Of a stretch of DNA of 64,000 nucleotides, positions 1 to 8,198 are shown in pieces. Location: the NCBI GenBank assembly GCA_028277225.1, contig JANQHB010000069.1, forward strand, positions 1-64,000, in the 5' to 3' direction. Position 1 is the first letter of the stretch; every line of letters begins with the position of its first letter. Source of the stretch: Chlorobium sp. (GTDB lineage Bacteria > Bacteroidota > Chlorobiia > Chlorobiales > Chlorobiaceae). The position numbers were made by a program, and so were the translations under genes. Below the pieces are notes generated by a model, which was not told the DNA's origin, made no database searches, and saw nothing but the letters and a program-made list of their open reading frames with translations.

Positions 1-25
1 CTACCCGTACTGTTGTCCTACTCCG

Positions 26-98
26 AGCTGGTGATGGGACTCGAACCCGCAACCTGCTGATTACAAATCAGCTGCTCTACCAATTGAGCTACACCAGC
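26..98 (-). tRNA. tRNA-Thr (anticodon TGT)
   Basis: On the minus strand a 73-nt cloverleaf can be folded. The 7-bp acceptor stem is GCTGGTG/CACCAGC, the D arm begins TAGCTCAATTGG, the anticodon stem GCTGA/TCAGC encloses the loop TTTGTAA, and the T arm contains GGTTCGAGTCC. The loop places TGT at positions 34-36, which reads the ACA threonine codon. CCA is not encoded. It lies downstream of ispG on the same strand, separated by about 200 bp in which I see no gene. Confidence 0.93.
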
Positions 99-299
99 AC
101 AGCCTCAAAAAAACAGGGCAGGTAATATACTCCTAATCACTGAAAATCCAAAAATAAAATTAATCTGTCGACCAGGCGCAACATACATTTTTTTCACAAC
201 AGATCAAGAGTGACGACGTAATGCAAAAGAGAAGTGCGAAGCAGGCAGAAGAGCAGTTTGGAGGAGATTTCCGGGCCGTCCGGAGGCGCACCATTCAGC

Positions 300-2354
300 T
301 CAATGAGGATCGACCCAGCGCCCATACGATTTGACCAGCTGGACCAGTTTACCGACAGCTTCTTTTTCAGGGATATTGGATTCAACGCACTCCTTGCCGA
401 CATACAGGCTCACCCGGTCCCTTCCGGCACCGACATACCCGAAATCGGCATCGGCCATTTCACCGGGACCGTTGACGATACATCCCATAATACCGATTTT
501 CAGACCTTTCAGGTGAGACATTCTGGACTTGATAAGTGCTGTAACATTCTCAAGTTCGAAATAGGTTCTTCCGCAGCCGGGACAGGAGATGAACTCGGTT
601 TTCGACATACGGACTCTTGCTGCCTGCAGCACACCGAAAGCAAGCTCGACTTCATCTTCTTCGTCGAGCTCTGTCTGAACGGCAATGACATCGCCAATAC
701 CGTCGCAGAAAAGAGTACCGCACTGAACGGCACAGTCAATCAGGGAATCAAGACGATCTTTTTTCCTTTGCCGATACCGGATAACGAGGGGAGAATCGAT
801 ACCGGCCTCATTGAAGCTGCGGGCAAGATACCTGTATGCATAGACCGCTTCAGAAGAGTCAATGGAAAACATGACCTGTCCCCGACCGCCACTCTTCATG
901 AGAAGAGCGATCCTTTTGAGCACATCGGCAGGAACAGACAGCGAAGCCTTCTGATGCAGAAAACAGAACTCGATCAGCATGTCCAGACCAACAAGTGCCT
1001 CGAGCGCATCCTTTTCAATCCTTTCGCCTTCCGTGATATCGATACGCACCCTCGGCACGACCCCGACCAGAGCAGGAACAAGCGAAATATCCCTGACCCC
1101 CGCACCGATCCTCTCACGGTACGGTTCAAGTTTATCGAGCCCCTTTTGAAGAAGAGCAATATCTTCCTCCGATACAACAGGGACGCTCATGAGTTCCGGG
1201 CGCATTACGGTCTCGGGATCGAGTGCGGCAAACTTTCTTTCCAGCTCCCCGAAAAATGCAGGCTCATCGGCAACAGATGCCCGTGCAGTCGTTTCAACCA
1301 TCGGCAGGCTTTCGCAGCCAATCTCCACCGAACCGGCAAAGACCCTCCCGGCTCTTCTTCTCCGGTAGCTTACAGGATCAAAGGGAGGCACGTCAAACGA
1401 AGGTCTTACGGACAGTGAAGCAATGATCCTGTTCACGGATTCATGCCCCCTCTCTCCCATCACTTTCAGGAAATCATTGTACTTTTTTACCAGTGCAAAA
1501 CCGACCGGCACCTCGTTGACCGGATCTTCTGTGAGGGAAACACGTATCGTATCTCCCAGACCTTCCTCGAGAAGGGCACCGGTCCCCATTGCCGATTTGA
1601 TCCTCCCGTCATCGCCATCTCCCGCCTCGGTAACTCCGAGGTGAAGGGGATAGGCATGGCAAAGTTCCCGGTCAGCTCTCATGACCAGCAGCCTGTAGGC
1701 CTGGATCATCACCCTGACATTGGACGATTTCATCGAGAACAGAATATCGTAATACCCCTCATCCTCGCAGATCCTTGCAAATTCAAGTGCCGCCTCGACC
1801 ATCCCTTCGGGTGTGTTGCCATAGCGGCTGACGATCCGGTCTGACAGAGAACCGTGATTGGTACCGATTCTCATCGAGACGCCATATTGTTTTGCTTTGG
1901 CGATCAGGGGAAGAAATTCCGAGCGTACTTTCTCCAGCTCGGCCCGAAAAGCCTCATCGGTATATTCCTCGTTCGAAAATTTTGTCCTGATAGCAAAATT
2001 CCCGGGATTGATCCGTACGTTCTCAACCGCTTCGACGGCCTTGAGAGCTGCTTTCTGCGAAAAATGGATGTCTGCAACCAGGGGAGTTGCAATTCCGTCC
2101 CTCTGAAGCTTATCACGAATAACTCTGAGGCTTTCCGCGTCCCTTTCGGTCGGCACTGTCAGACGGATAATCTCGCAGCCCGCCTCGTAAAGACGTCTGC
2201 ATTGTTCAACCGAGGCATCTGTATCCAGAGTATGTGTCGTGGTCATAGACTCGACACGTATCGGCTGGAATCCACCGAGAGAAAGAGGGCCGAAAACGAC
2301 CTCGCGTGTCAACCTCCGGTTGTACTCAAACATTGCTATGGGAAAATCGTGCAT
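300..2354 (-). CDS. ispG: 4-hydroxy-3-methylbut-2-enyl diphosphate synthase, long form (IspG/GcpE)
   Basis: This is the penultimate enzyme of the MEP isoprenoid pathway. It reductively opens methylerythritol cyclodiphosphate using a [4Fe-4S] cluster, feeding carotenoids, quinones and the farnesyl or phytyl tails of chlorophylls. The N-terminal TIM barrel carries the signature around IRVESMTTTHTLDTD and GCEIIRLTVPTE. The C-terminal Fe-S domain has CPGCGRTYFELENV near residue 590 and GIMGCIVNGPGE near residue 625. At 684 residues it is the long type with a large insert between the two domains, as in chlamydiae and plants, not the roughly 370-residue type. Translation may begin at the internal Met 8 (MFEYNRR). 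It is last in a minus-strand set with eno and the DivIC-like gene. Confidence 0.95.
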   Translation of the reverse strand: MHDFPIAMFEYNRRLTREVVFGPLSLGGFQPIRVESMTTTHTLDTDASVEQCRRLYEAGCEIIRLTVPTERDAESLRVIRDKLQRDGIATPLVADIHFSQKAALKAVEAVENVRINPGNFAIRTKFSNEEYTDEAFRAELEKVRSEFLPLIAKAKQYGVSMRIGTNHGSLSDRIVSRYGNTPEGMVEAALEFARICEDEGYYDILFSMKSSNVRVMIQAYRLLVMRADRELCHAYPLHLGVTEAGDGDDGRIKSAMGTGALLEEGLGDTIRVSLTEDPVNEVPVGFALVKKYNDFLKVMGERGHESVNRIIASLSVRPSFDVPPFDPVSYRRRRAGRVFAGSVEIGCESLPMVETTARASVADEPAFFGELERKFAALDPETVMRPELMSVPVVSEEDIALLQKGLDKLEPYRERIGAGVRDISLVPALVGVVPRVRIDITEGERIEKDALEALVGLDMLIEFCFLHQKASLSVPADVLKRIALLMKSGGRGQVMFSIDSSEAVYAYRYLARSFNEAGIDSPLVIRYRQRKKDRLDSLIDCAVQCGTLFCDGIGDVIAVQTELDEEDEVELAFGVLQAARVRMSKTEFISCPGCGRTYFELENVTALIKSRMSHLKGLKIGIMGCIVNGPGEMADADFGYVGAGRDRVSLYVGKECVESNIPEKEAVGKLVQLVKSYGRWVDPH

Positions 2355-2398
2355 TCGACTCTACGTTGCCTGAAAGGCAGATTATGTGTGATAATTAT

Positions 2399-2707
2399 CT
2401 ACTGCTGTTCTATGATGTAGAGCGTCTCGTCATCCCTTGAAAAATTATATCGCTCTCGTGCAATCCTCTCAATGGTCTCAGGTTCGTCAGCCTCCCTGAT
2501 TTTTCGCTGGTTTTCAGTGATGCTCTTTTCCTCCTGCTCGTCAACGGTTTTGAGCATGCGGTTTTCGGCTTCCATGCGGAACCTCGCAACGATCCCGTAA
2601 TTACCGAAAACAATCCACAGGACAAAAACGCCTGCAAGTGCGAGGAGAAATATTTTCCTGGGATGAGAAAGGACAAACGCCCATACATCACCAACAAGCT
2701 GTTTCAT
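2399..2707 (-). CDS. Septum formation initiator family protein (FtsB/DivIC-like)
   Basis: This is a small bitopic cell-division protein of about 102 residues. A short cytoplasmic N-terminus is followed by one membrane helix (KIFLLALAGVFVLWIVFG), and then by a charged region of coiled-coil character (RMEAENRMLKTVDEQEEK). The C-terminus, ERIARERYNFSRDDETLYII, is the family hallmark. FtsB/DivIC proteins bridge FtsL and FtsQ at the septum. I chose the ATG at 2707 because a GGAGGTG ribosome-binding site sits 7 nt upstream of it; the upstream GTG start option overlaps that site. It lies between eno and ispG on the same strand, and an eno neighbour is common for this family. Confidence 0.85.
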   Translation of the reverse strand: MKQLVGDVWAFVLSHPRKIFLLALAGVFVLWIVFGNYGIVARFRMEAENRMLKTVDEQEEKSITENQRKIREADEPETIERIARERYNFSRDDETLYIIEQQ

Positions 2708-2793
2708 GACCGGCACCTCCGGTTTGATGAACCCTGTCGGGCACGGAGAACTGAAAAAACGGGAATCCTCATCGGGAGAATTACCGCAAGCAC

Positions 2794-4107
2794 TTATACC
2801 CTGAATGCTTTCGGTCCGGGATAGCGGGCTTCGTTGCCAAGTTCTTCTTCTATTCTCAAAAGCTCATTGTACTTGGCAATACGGTCGGATCGGGAAAGAC
2901 TTCCGGTCTTGATCTGCCCTGCATTGGTAGCAACGGCTATCTGTGCGATCGTTGTGTCCTCGGTCTCCCCGCTTCTGTGACTGATGACCGAAGTGTATCC
3001 GTTTCGCTTTGCAAGATCGATCGCCTGCAGGGTTTCGGTCAGAGTGCCGATCTGGTTGACCTTGATAAGAATTGAATTTCCTACACCCTTCTGTATTCCT
3101 TCGCCAAGCCTTCCTGTGTTGGTAACAAAAAGATCGTCCCCGACAAGCTGGACACGTGCTCCGATTTTATCGGTAAGCATTTTCCAGCCGCTCCAGTCAT
3201 CTTCTGCCATACCGTCCTCGATGGAAATGATGGGATAATCGGAACACCATTTCTCCCAGTACCCTGCCATTTCCTCAGATGTCAGTTCCTGGCCGGACGA
3301 TTTCTTGAAGATGTATTTCTGCCGTTCGGCATCATAAAACTCGGAGCTGGCAGGATCAAGGGCGATCATTACCTGTGCATCGCCAATACCTCCGGCATCT
3401 GTAGGAGCGCCGACCCGGTAACCTGCCTTGCCGACCGCTTCAATAACAGCTTCGATAGCCTCCTCGTTCGATCCGAGATCAGGTGCAAAACCACCTTCAT
3501 CTCCCACTGCCGTGCTGAGCCCCTTACTTTTGAGAAGTGCCTTGAGAGCATGAAAAATCTCCGCGCCGCAACGCAACGCATCAGAATAGGTATCAAAACC
3601 GACAGGCATGATCATGAACTCCTGGAAATCAACGTTGTTATCCGCATGAGCACCCCCGTTGAGAACGTTCATCATCGGCACGGGAAGTGTATTGGCCAGA
3701 GTCCCTCCAACGTACCGGAAAAGAGCGAGCCCTGAATATTCTGCAGCAGCCTTGGCGCATGCCAGCGAAACGCCGAGAATCGCGTTTGCGCCGAGATTCG
3801 ACTTGTTCGGCGTACCGTCAAGCGCTATAAGAGCATTATCTATTTCCGTCTGCTCGGTAACATGCATCCCCTTCAGGTTGTCGTTGATAACCGTATTGAC
3901 ATGCTCGACCGCTTTCAAAACGCTTTTACCGAGGTAGAAACCGGAGTCGCCGTCGCGCAGTTCAACCGCCTCGTGAACGCCGGTCGAAGCACCGCTCGGC
4001 ACTGCGGCACGCCCATAGGAGGTTTCGGTCAATACATCCACTTCTACAGTGGGATTCCCGCGCGAGTCGAGTATCTGTCTCGCGATCACATCTGTAATTA
4101 ACGGCAT
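2794..4107 (-). CDS. eno: Enolase
   Basis: Enolase interconverts 2-phosphoglycerate and phosphoenolpyruvate. In a reductive-TCA autotroph it works mainly towards gluconeogenesis, after pyruvate and PEP are formed. The 437 residues match the usual length. Visible motifs are ITDVIARQILDSRGNPTVEVD at the N-terminus, PSGASTGVHEAVELRDGD, SGLALFRYVGG, the metal-binding and catalytic segments GDEGGFAPD, SIEDGMAEDDW and LVGDDLFVTN, and the signature ILIKVNQIGTLTET followed by SHRSGETEDTTIA. It is first in the minus-strand series eno, DivIC-like, ispG. Confidence 0.97.
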   Translation of the reverse strand: MPLITDVIARQILDSRGNPTVEVDVLTETSYGRAAVPSGASTGVHEAVELRDGDSGFYLGKSVLKAVEHVNTVINDNLKGMHVTEQTEIDNALIALDGTPNKSNLGANAILGVSLACAKAAAEYSGLALFRYVGGTLANTLPVPMMNVLNGGAHADNNVDFQEFMIMPVGFDTYSDALRCGAEIFHALKALLKSKGLSTAVGDEGGFAPDLGSNEEAIEAVIEAVGKAGYRVGAPTDAGGIGDAQVMIALDPASSEFYDAERQKYIFKKSSGQELTSEEMAGYWEKWCSDYPIISIEDGMAEDDWSGWKMLTDKIGARVQLVGDDLFVTNTGRLGEGIQKGVGNSILIKVNQIGTLTETLQAIDLAKRNGYTSVISHRSGETEDTTIAQIAVATNAGQIKTGSLSRSDRIAKYNELLRIEEELGNEARYPGPKAFRV

Positions 4108-4349
4108 AGATCTATCTGTTTTATGTTCAAAAACCGGCGAAATGAGGACGAAATGAATCGATCACAAACGCTAAACATAAGAATATATCATTGAATCACC
4201 AGCTTTTCACCAATGCCGGCTTTGCTTATAAAACTTTTTTTTACTTTTGATTTTATCGGCTGCTTCTACCTGGCTTAAAACAGCACCGCTAATTCTATCA
4301 TTCCCGGCTTCTCCGGACATCGGCAATTCAACAACAAGGAGTTCCACCT

Positions 4350-6434
4350 ATGCAAGCTGTCCCATCCGACCAACTTCGCAACATTGTTATAACCGGCCAT
4401 ACCGGCTCGGGCAAAACCATACTCACCGAATCTCTGGCCCTTTCGATGAATATCACCAACAGGCTCGGCTCTATCGAAGAGGGTACGACAATCTCCGATT
4501 ATGCCGAAGATGAAGCGGCAAAAGAGCACAGTATCAACTCAAGCCTGATTCACGGTCTCTGGAATGAACGCAAAATCAATATTATCGACACCCCGGGGCT
4601 GCCTGATTTTCACGGTGATGTCAAATCAGCCATGCGGGTAGCCGATACGGTACTCCTGACCGTCAATACATCGATCGGCGTCGAGGTCGGCACCGATCTC
4701 ATCTGGGACTATGCAAAGGAGTATTACAAACCAACAATGTTCGTCCTTACCAAACTCGATGCCGAGAGGGCGGATTACATGAAAACCGTAGAAGAACTGC
4801 AGGAGCATTTCGGTCATCAGGTAGCACCGATCCAGTTTCCCGCTGAAGAGGGACTCGGTCATCACATCATCATCGACGTCCTTCTCATGAAACAGTTGAC
4901 GTTCAGTCCCGACAAACCGGGAAGCATGAGTGTCTCCGAAATTCCCGATCTGTATAAAAAACGTGCCGATGATCTGCATTTCAAGCTTGTCGAAGCCGTA
5001 GCGGAAACCGATGAAGACCTTATGAACCGCTATTTCGAAGTAGGAACCCTGACAGAGGACGAACTCCGTGCAGGGATCAAGTCAGCACTTTTGACCCGAA
5101 CTTTTTTCCCGGTTTTCTGCACATCTCCGCTGCATCTGATCGGTTCGGAACGCCTCCTCAATGCAATCGTCAATATCTGCCCGTCCCCTCTGGAGCGCGG
5201 ACCTGAACATGCATACTGCAGCACGAAAAACACCGAAAAGCTGCTCGATCCCGATCCTGAAGGCCCGACAGTCGCGTTTATTTTCAAAACAATGTCCGAA
5301 CCCAGAGTAGGCGAAGTATCGTATTTGCGGATCTATTCAGGACATATCGAAACAGGACATGAACTGATTGACGCCCAGACCGGACAGCTTGAAAAGATAG
5401 GTCAGGTGTATACCATGATCGGCCAGAAAAAGGTTCCCGCCGAAAAACTCCTGGCAGGCGATATCGGAATGGTTGTCAAACTGAAAGACACCCATACCAA
5501 CGACACACTCGCAGACAAGGGAACAGACTGCAGGATCAGCCCGATCGTTTTTCCGGAACCGCTCCTTGCCACGGCAATCGAACCGCTTGCCCAGGGCGAC
5601 GAGGAAAAAATTTCTTCAGGCCTGTCGCACCTGCTCGAAGAAGATCCGAGCTTCAGCATAGAACATGACACCGAGTTCAACCAGACCATCATCAAAACAC
5701 TTGGAGAAACCCATCTGGACACGATACTCAACCGTCTTCAGAAAAAATTCAATGTTTCGGTCACAACCACAGAGGTTAAAATCCCCTACAGGGAAACGAT
5801 CAGGCTCACCGCACAGGCACAAGGCAAGTACAAAAAACAATCCGGCGGAAGAGGTCAGTATGGCGATGTATGGGTGCGGCTGGAACCTCTGGAACGAGAT
5901 GCCGGGTTCAGCTTTGCAAGTGAAGTTGTCGGCGGTGTCGTACCGACCCGGTACCTCCCGGCCGTTGAAAAAGGCCTGAGGGAAACGGTCAGCGGCGGAG
6001 TTCTGTGCGGCTTTCCTATCGTCGACCTGAAAGCCGTTGCCTATGACGGCTCGCATCACCCCGTTGACAGCTCCGAATTTGCATTCAAAATAGCGGCAAG
6101 CATGGCGCTCAAGTCTGCATTCGCAAACGCCAAACCACTCCTTCTCGAACCGTATTGCACCCTCAGCGTCCGGACTCCTGAACAGTATACCGGAGAAATC
6201 GTCGGGGAAATTTCAGGAAAACGGGGAAAAATCATCGGGATGGATGCCGATTCACGTTTTCAGACAGTCAATGCGCACATGCCGCAATCATCCCTTCGGG
6301 ACTTTCACATGCAGCTCATCCGCCTTACACAGGGGAGAGCCCGATACACCTACTCCTTCAGCCATTACGAAGAAGTGCCGCAGGATATTGCCGGCAGGAT
6401 CATCGAGGCAAAACAGGATAAAGAGCATGATTAA
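4350..6434 (+). CDS. Elongation factor G-like GTPase (EF-G2 type)
   Basis: This is a 694-residue paralogue of translation factor EF-G with the same domain order: GTPase domain, domain II, then domains III-V (KYKKQSGGRGQYGDVWV in domain IV). The G domain is divergent. The P-loop is GHTGSGKT (residues 16-23). The switch II motif reads DTPGLPDF instead of DTPGHVDF, so the catalytic histidine of canonical EF-G is Leu. The NKxD motif reads TKLD. This points to the EF-G-like group of uncertain role, not the housekeeping fusA product. An AAGGAG site precedes the ATG. It is a single gene, divergent from eno. Confidence 0.88.
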   Translation: MQAVPSDQLRNIVITGHTGSGKTILTESLALSMNITNRLGSIEEGTTISDYAEDEAAKEHSINSSLIHGLWNERKINIIDTPGLPDFHGDVKSAMRVADTVLLTVNTSIGVEVGTDLIWDYAKEYYKPTMFVLTKLDAERADYMKTVEELQEHFGHQVAPIQFPAEEGLGHHIIIDVLLMKQLTFSPDKPGSMSVSEIPDLYKKRADDLHFKLVEAVAETDEDLMNRYFEVGTLTEDELRAGIKSALLTRTFFPVFCTSPLHLIGSERLLNAIVNICPSPLERGPEHAYCSTKNTEKLLDPDPEGPTVAFIFKTMSEPRVGEVSYLRIYSGHIETGHELIDAQTGQLEKIGQVYTMIGQKKVPAEKLLAGDIGMVVKLKDTHTNDTLADKGTDCRISPIVFPEPLLATAIEPLAQGDEEKISSGLSHLLEEDPSFSIEHDTEFNQTIIKTLGETHLDTILNRLQKKFNVSVTTTEVKIPYRETIRLTAQAQGKYKKQSGGRGQYGDVWVRLEPLERDAGFSFASEVVGGVVPTRYLPAVEKGLRETVSGGVLCGFPIVDLKAVAYDGSHHPVDSSEFAFKIAASMALKSAFANAKPLLLEPYCTLSVRTPEQYTGEIVGEISGKRGKIIGMDADSRFQTVNAHMPQSSLRDFHMQLIRLTQGRARYTYSFSHYEEVPQDIAGRIIEAKQDKEHD

Positions 6435-6440
6435 AACATC

Positions 6441-6469
6441 GTCCGCCCGGCCTGAAGAGCCGGGCGGAC
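6441..6469 (+). terminator. Strong GC-rich hairpin after the EF-G-like gene
   Basis: A perfect 11-bp inverted repeat (GTCCGCCCGGC, loop CTGAAGA, GCCGGGCGGAC) starts 7 nt after the stop codon of the EF-G-like gene. No T tract follows it, so it may be a weak terminator or an mRNA 3'-end stabiliser. Confidence 0.5.
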
Positions 6470-6534
6470 CTGCAGGACCACCCCGGCAAACTATCCGAAC
6501 GGTTCATCCCCGGAGACATCATACGATCAGAATC

Positions 6535-7278
6535 TCACAGCAATCGTAAAAGAGACATAATCCTCAACCACCATACCCTCCAGACCGCCTCGATGATATT
6601 TTTCCTGCTCATTTTCGATTGACCGACAGTACGGTCGGTAAAAACGATCGGAAACTCTACAATACTGAATCCTTTCTTCCAGACTCTGTAGTTCATTTCT
6701 ATCTGAAATGAATAGCCCTGGGATCTAACCCTCGACAGATCCAGAGTTCTGAGCACATCAGAGCGAAAACACTTGTATCCTCCGGTAGGATCTGCAACCG
6801 GCATTCCGGTTATCATGCGTGTATAGTAGCTTGCGGCTTTCGAGAGGATCAACCGGTTGAGCGGCCAGTTGACAACATTGACAACGTTACCAATGTAGCG
6901 GGAACCTATGACAAGGTCTGCAGTTTCCGCCTTCTCGAGCATATCCTTTATCATGGCCGGATCGTGTGAATAATCAGCGTCCATTTCGATGATCCTTTCA
7001 TAGCCCTTTTCCAACCCGTATCTGAAGCCCTCGATGTAGGCCGTGCCAAGTCCCATTTTTCCCGGTCGTCCGATCATGTGCAACCGTTCCTGCCGCATCA
7101 TTTTCTTTCTCACATGATCGGCTGTGCCGTCTGGTGAATTATCGTCAACAATCAGGACATGCAGAGTATCGGAGAAAGATGACAAAAGCTCATCGATGAG
7201 CTTCCCGATGTTGTCAATCTCATTATAGGTAGGTATAACGACAAGCGTTTTCCGGGCTATTGCGTTTTTTTCTGGCAT
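6535..7278 (-). CDS. Polyprenol-phosphate mannosyl/glucosyltransferase (GT2, DPM1-like)
   Basis: This is a family 2 glycosyltransferase of 247 residues. The N-terminus LVVIPTYNEIDNI and the nucleotide-binding DDNSPDGTAD, followed by IIEMDADYSHDP with its DAD acid motif, are typical of dolichol/polyprenol-phosphate mannose synthases. RYIGNVVNVVNWP and DPTGGYKCFRSDVL are also family segments. It would transfer a sugar from a nucleotide donor to a polyprenyl phosphate at the cytoplasmic face of the membrane. A hydrophobic C-terminus (VWRVWWLRIMSLLRLL) is the only possible membrane contact; no multi-helix domain is present. The sugar cannot be read from the sequence. Confidence 0.85.
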   Translation of the reverse strand: MPEKNAIARKTLVVIPTYNEIDNIGKLIDELLSSFSDTLHVLIVDDNSPDGTADHVRKKMMRQERLHMIGRPGKMGLGTAYIEGFRYGLEKGYERIIEMDADYSHDPAMIKDMLEKAETADLVIGSRYIGNVVNVVNWPLNRLILSKAASYYTRMITGMPVADPTGGYKCFRSDVLRTLDLSRVRSQGYSFQIEMNYRVWKKGFSIVEFPIVFTDRTVGQSKMSRKNIIEAVWRVWWLRIMSLLRLL

Positions 7279-7307
7279 CTGAAAGAGTATCCTCAGGAAG
7301 GTTGAAC

Positions 7308-7343
7308 AAAAAAAGCATTGCCGGTAACGGGCAATGCTTTTTT
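7308..7343 (-). terminator. Rho-independent terminator after pscB (bidirectional form)
   Basis: The inverted repeat AAAAAAGCATTGCC / GGCAATGCTTTTTT has a 7-nt loop. It lies about 20 nt beyond the pscB stop on the minus strand and gives a stem followed by a run of T. Because A and T tracts flank it on both sides, it could work in either direction. Confidence 0.85.
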
Positions 7344-7364
7344 GTATCTCGATTTCGTTCTCCT

Positions 7365-8105
7365 CTAGCTGTTTTCACGGTGAAAACGGTGAAGGAAACG
7401 CAGGTCGAAGTCGAGCCGTTCCGGAGGCGTATAGGTAAAATCAAGTATCTCTCCGTCCGGAAGCATTTCGATCAGTGCGCCTGTAGGACATTCATCCGAC
7501 GAGAAGCATGCTGAACATGAAATGCATGCATCCTGATCGATATAGCAGCGAAAACCGTTTTCCTGCACATCACCATAGAACTTGTAACCGATTGCATTGA
7601 CTTTTGGCGGGCACTTGTCAAGGCAGAGACCGCAACCCACACAGAGATTCTCAAGAATATAGTAATGCTTTTTCGGCCTTGGCGCTTTTTTCTTTGCCGC
7701 CGGTTTCGGTTTGACTGCAGGCGCACCTTTCGCTGCCGGAGCGCCTTTCGCCACTGGTGCGCCTTTTGCTGCCGGTGCACCCTTCGCTGCCGGTGCACCT
7801 TTTGCCGCTGGCGCGCCTTTCGCTGCCGGCGCTGCTTTAGGTTTTGCCGCCGGTTTCGGTTTGGGCTTTACAACGGGCAATGCTGACTCCATCCTGCGTC
7901 CCGTACGGCCGAGATTGACGTCCATTGCGGCCATGCGGCTTTTATTTACAGGTGATCCTTTTGCATCTTTCGACACTGCCGCCTTTGCTGCCTTCGGTGC
8001 AGGTTTTCCTTCAGGAGCTGCTGCTTTTGCTTGTGGAGCCGGCGGCTTTGGCTTTGCCGCACTTTTAGCCGGCGCTGCACCCTGTTCTTTTACAGGATCG
8101 GCCAT
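7365..8105 (-). CDS. pscB: Photosystem P840 reaction centre iron-sulfur protein PscB
   Basis: PscB carries the two terminal [4Fe-4S] clusters FA and FB of the green sulfur bacterial type I reaction centre. It passes electrons from cluster FX of PscA to soluble ferredoxins for the reductive TCA cycle. The last 100 residues hold two ferredoxin-like cysteine sets: ENLCVGCGLCLDKCPP, and CISCSACFSSDECPTGAL, whose spacing in the second cluster is longer than usual. The first 140 residues are a basic Ala/Pro/Lys-rich tail with tandem GAPAAK units. An AGGAGGG site precedes the ATG. It follows pscA, with an apparent attenuating hairpin between the two. Confidence 0.97.
   Translation of the reverse strand: MADPVKEQGAAPAKSAAKPKPPAPQAKAAAPEGKPAPKAAKAAVSKDAKGSPVNKSRMAAMDVNLGRTGRRMESALPVVKPKPKPAAKPKAAPAAKGAPAAKGAPAAKGAPAAKGAPVAKGAPAAKGAPAVKPKPAAKKKAPRPKKHYYILENLCVGCGLCLDKCPPKVNAIGYKFYGDVQENGFRCYIDQDACISCSACFSSDECPTGALIEMLPDGEILDFTYTPPERLDFDLRFLHRFHRENS
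7720..7850 (-). repeat. Tandem 18-bp repeat encoding GAPAAK units in PscB
   Basis: Within pscB, 18-bp units of the type GCGCCTTTCGCTGCCGGT (plus-strand sense) recur about six times with silent and single-residue variation. They encode GAPAAK, GAPVAK and GAPAVK. Copy number in such arrays usually varies between strains. Confidence 0.85.
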
Positions 8106-8154
8106 AAACCCTCCTATCTTTGTTGTGTAGCAGTTTCTATTGTAAACCGTGAAC

Positions 8155-8184
8155 GAAAAAAGAAGGAGCCGCCTGAACGGCTCC
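8155..8184 (-). terminator. Intercistronic hairpin between pscA and pscB (partial terminator)
   Basis: On the minus strand a GGAGCCG/CGGCTCC stem with a 6-nt loop is followed by a T-rich run (TTCTTTTTTCG). It begins 15 nt after the pscA stop and precedes the pscB ribosome-binding site. It looks like a rho-independent terminator that must be read through, or an RNA-processing stem, to express pscB from the pscA promoter. Confidence 0.65.
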
Positions 8185-8198
8185 CTCGTGATCGTTCA

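Noticed and set aside
234..1418. 394-codon plus-strand open frame
   Set aside because: Antisense to ispG, which has clear motifs along this region. The frame has no recognisable fold.
7711..8130. Ala/Gly-rich plus-strand frame opposite pscB
   Set aside because: It is the complement of the GAPAAK repeat array, so the repetitive composition is an artefact.
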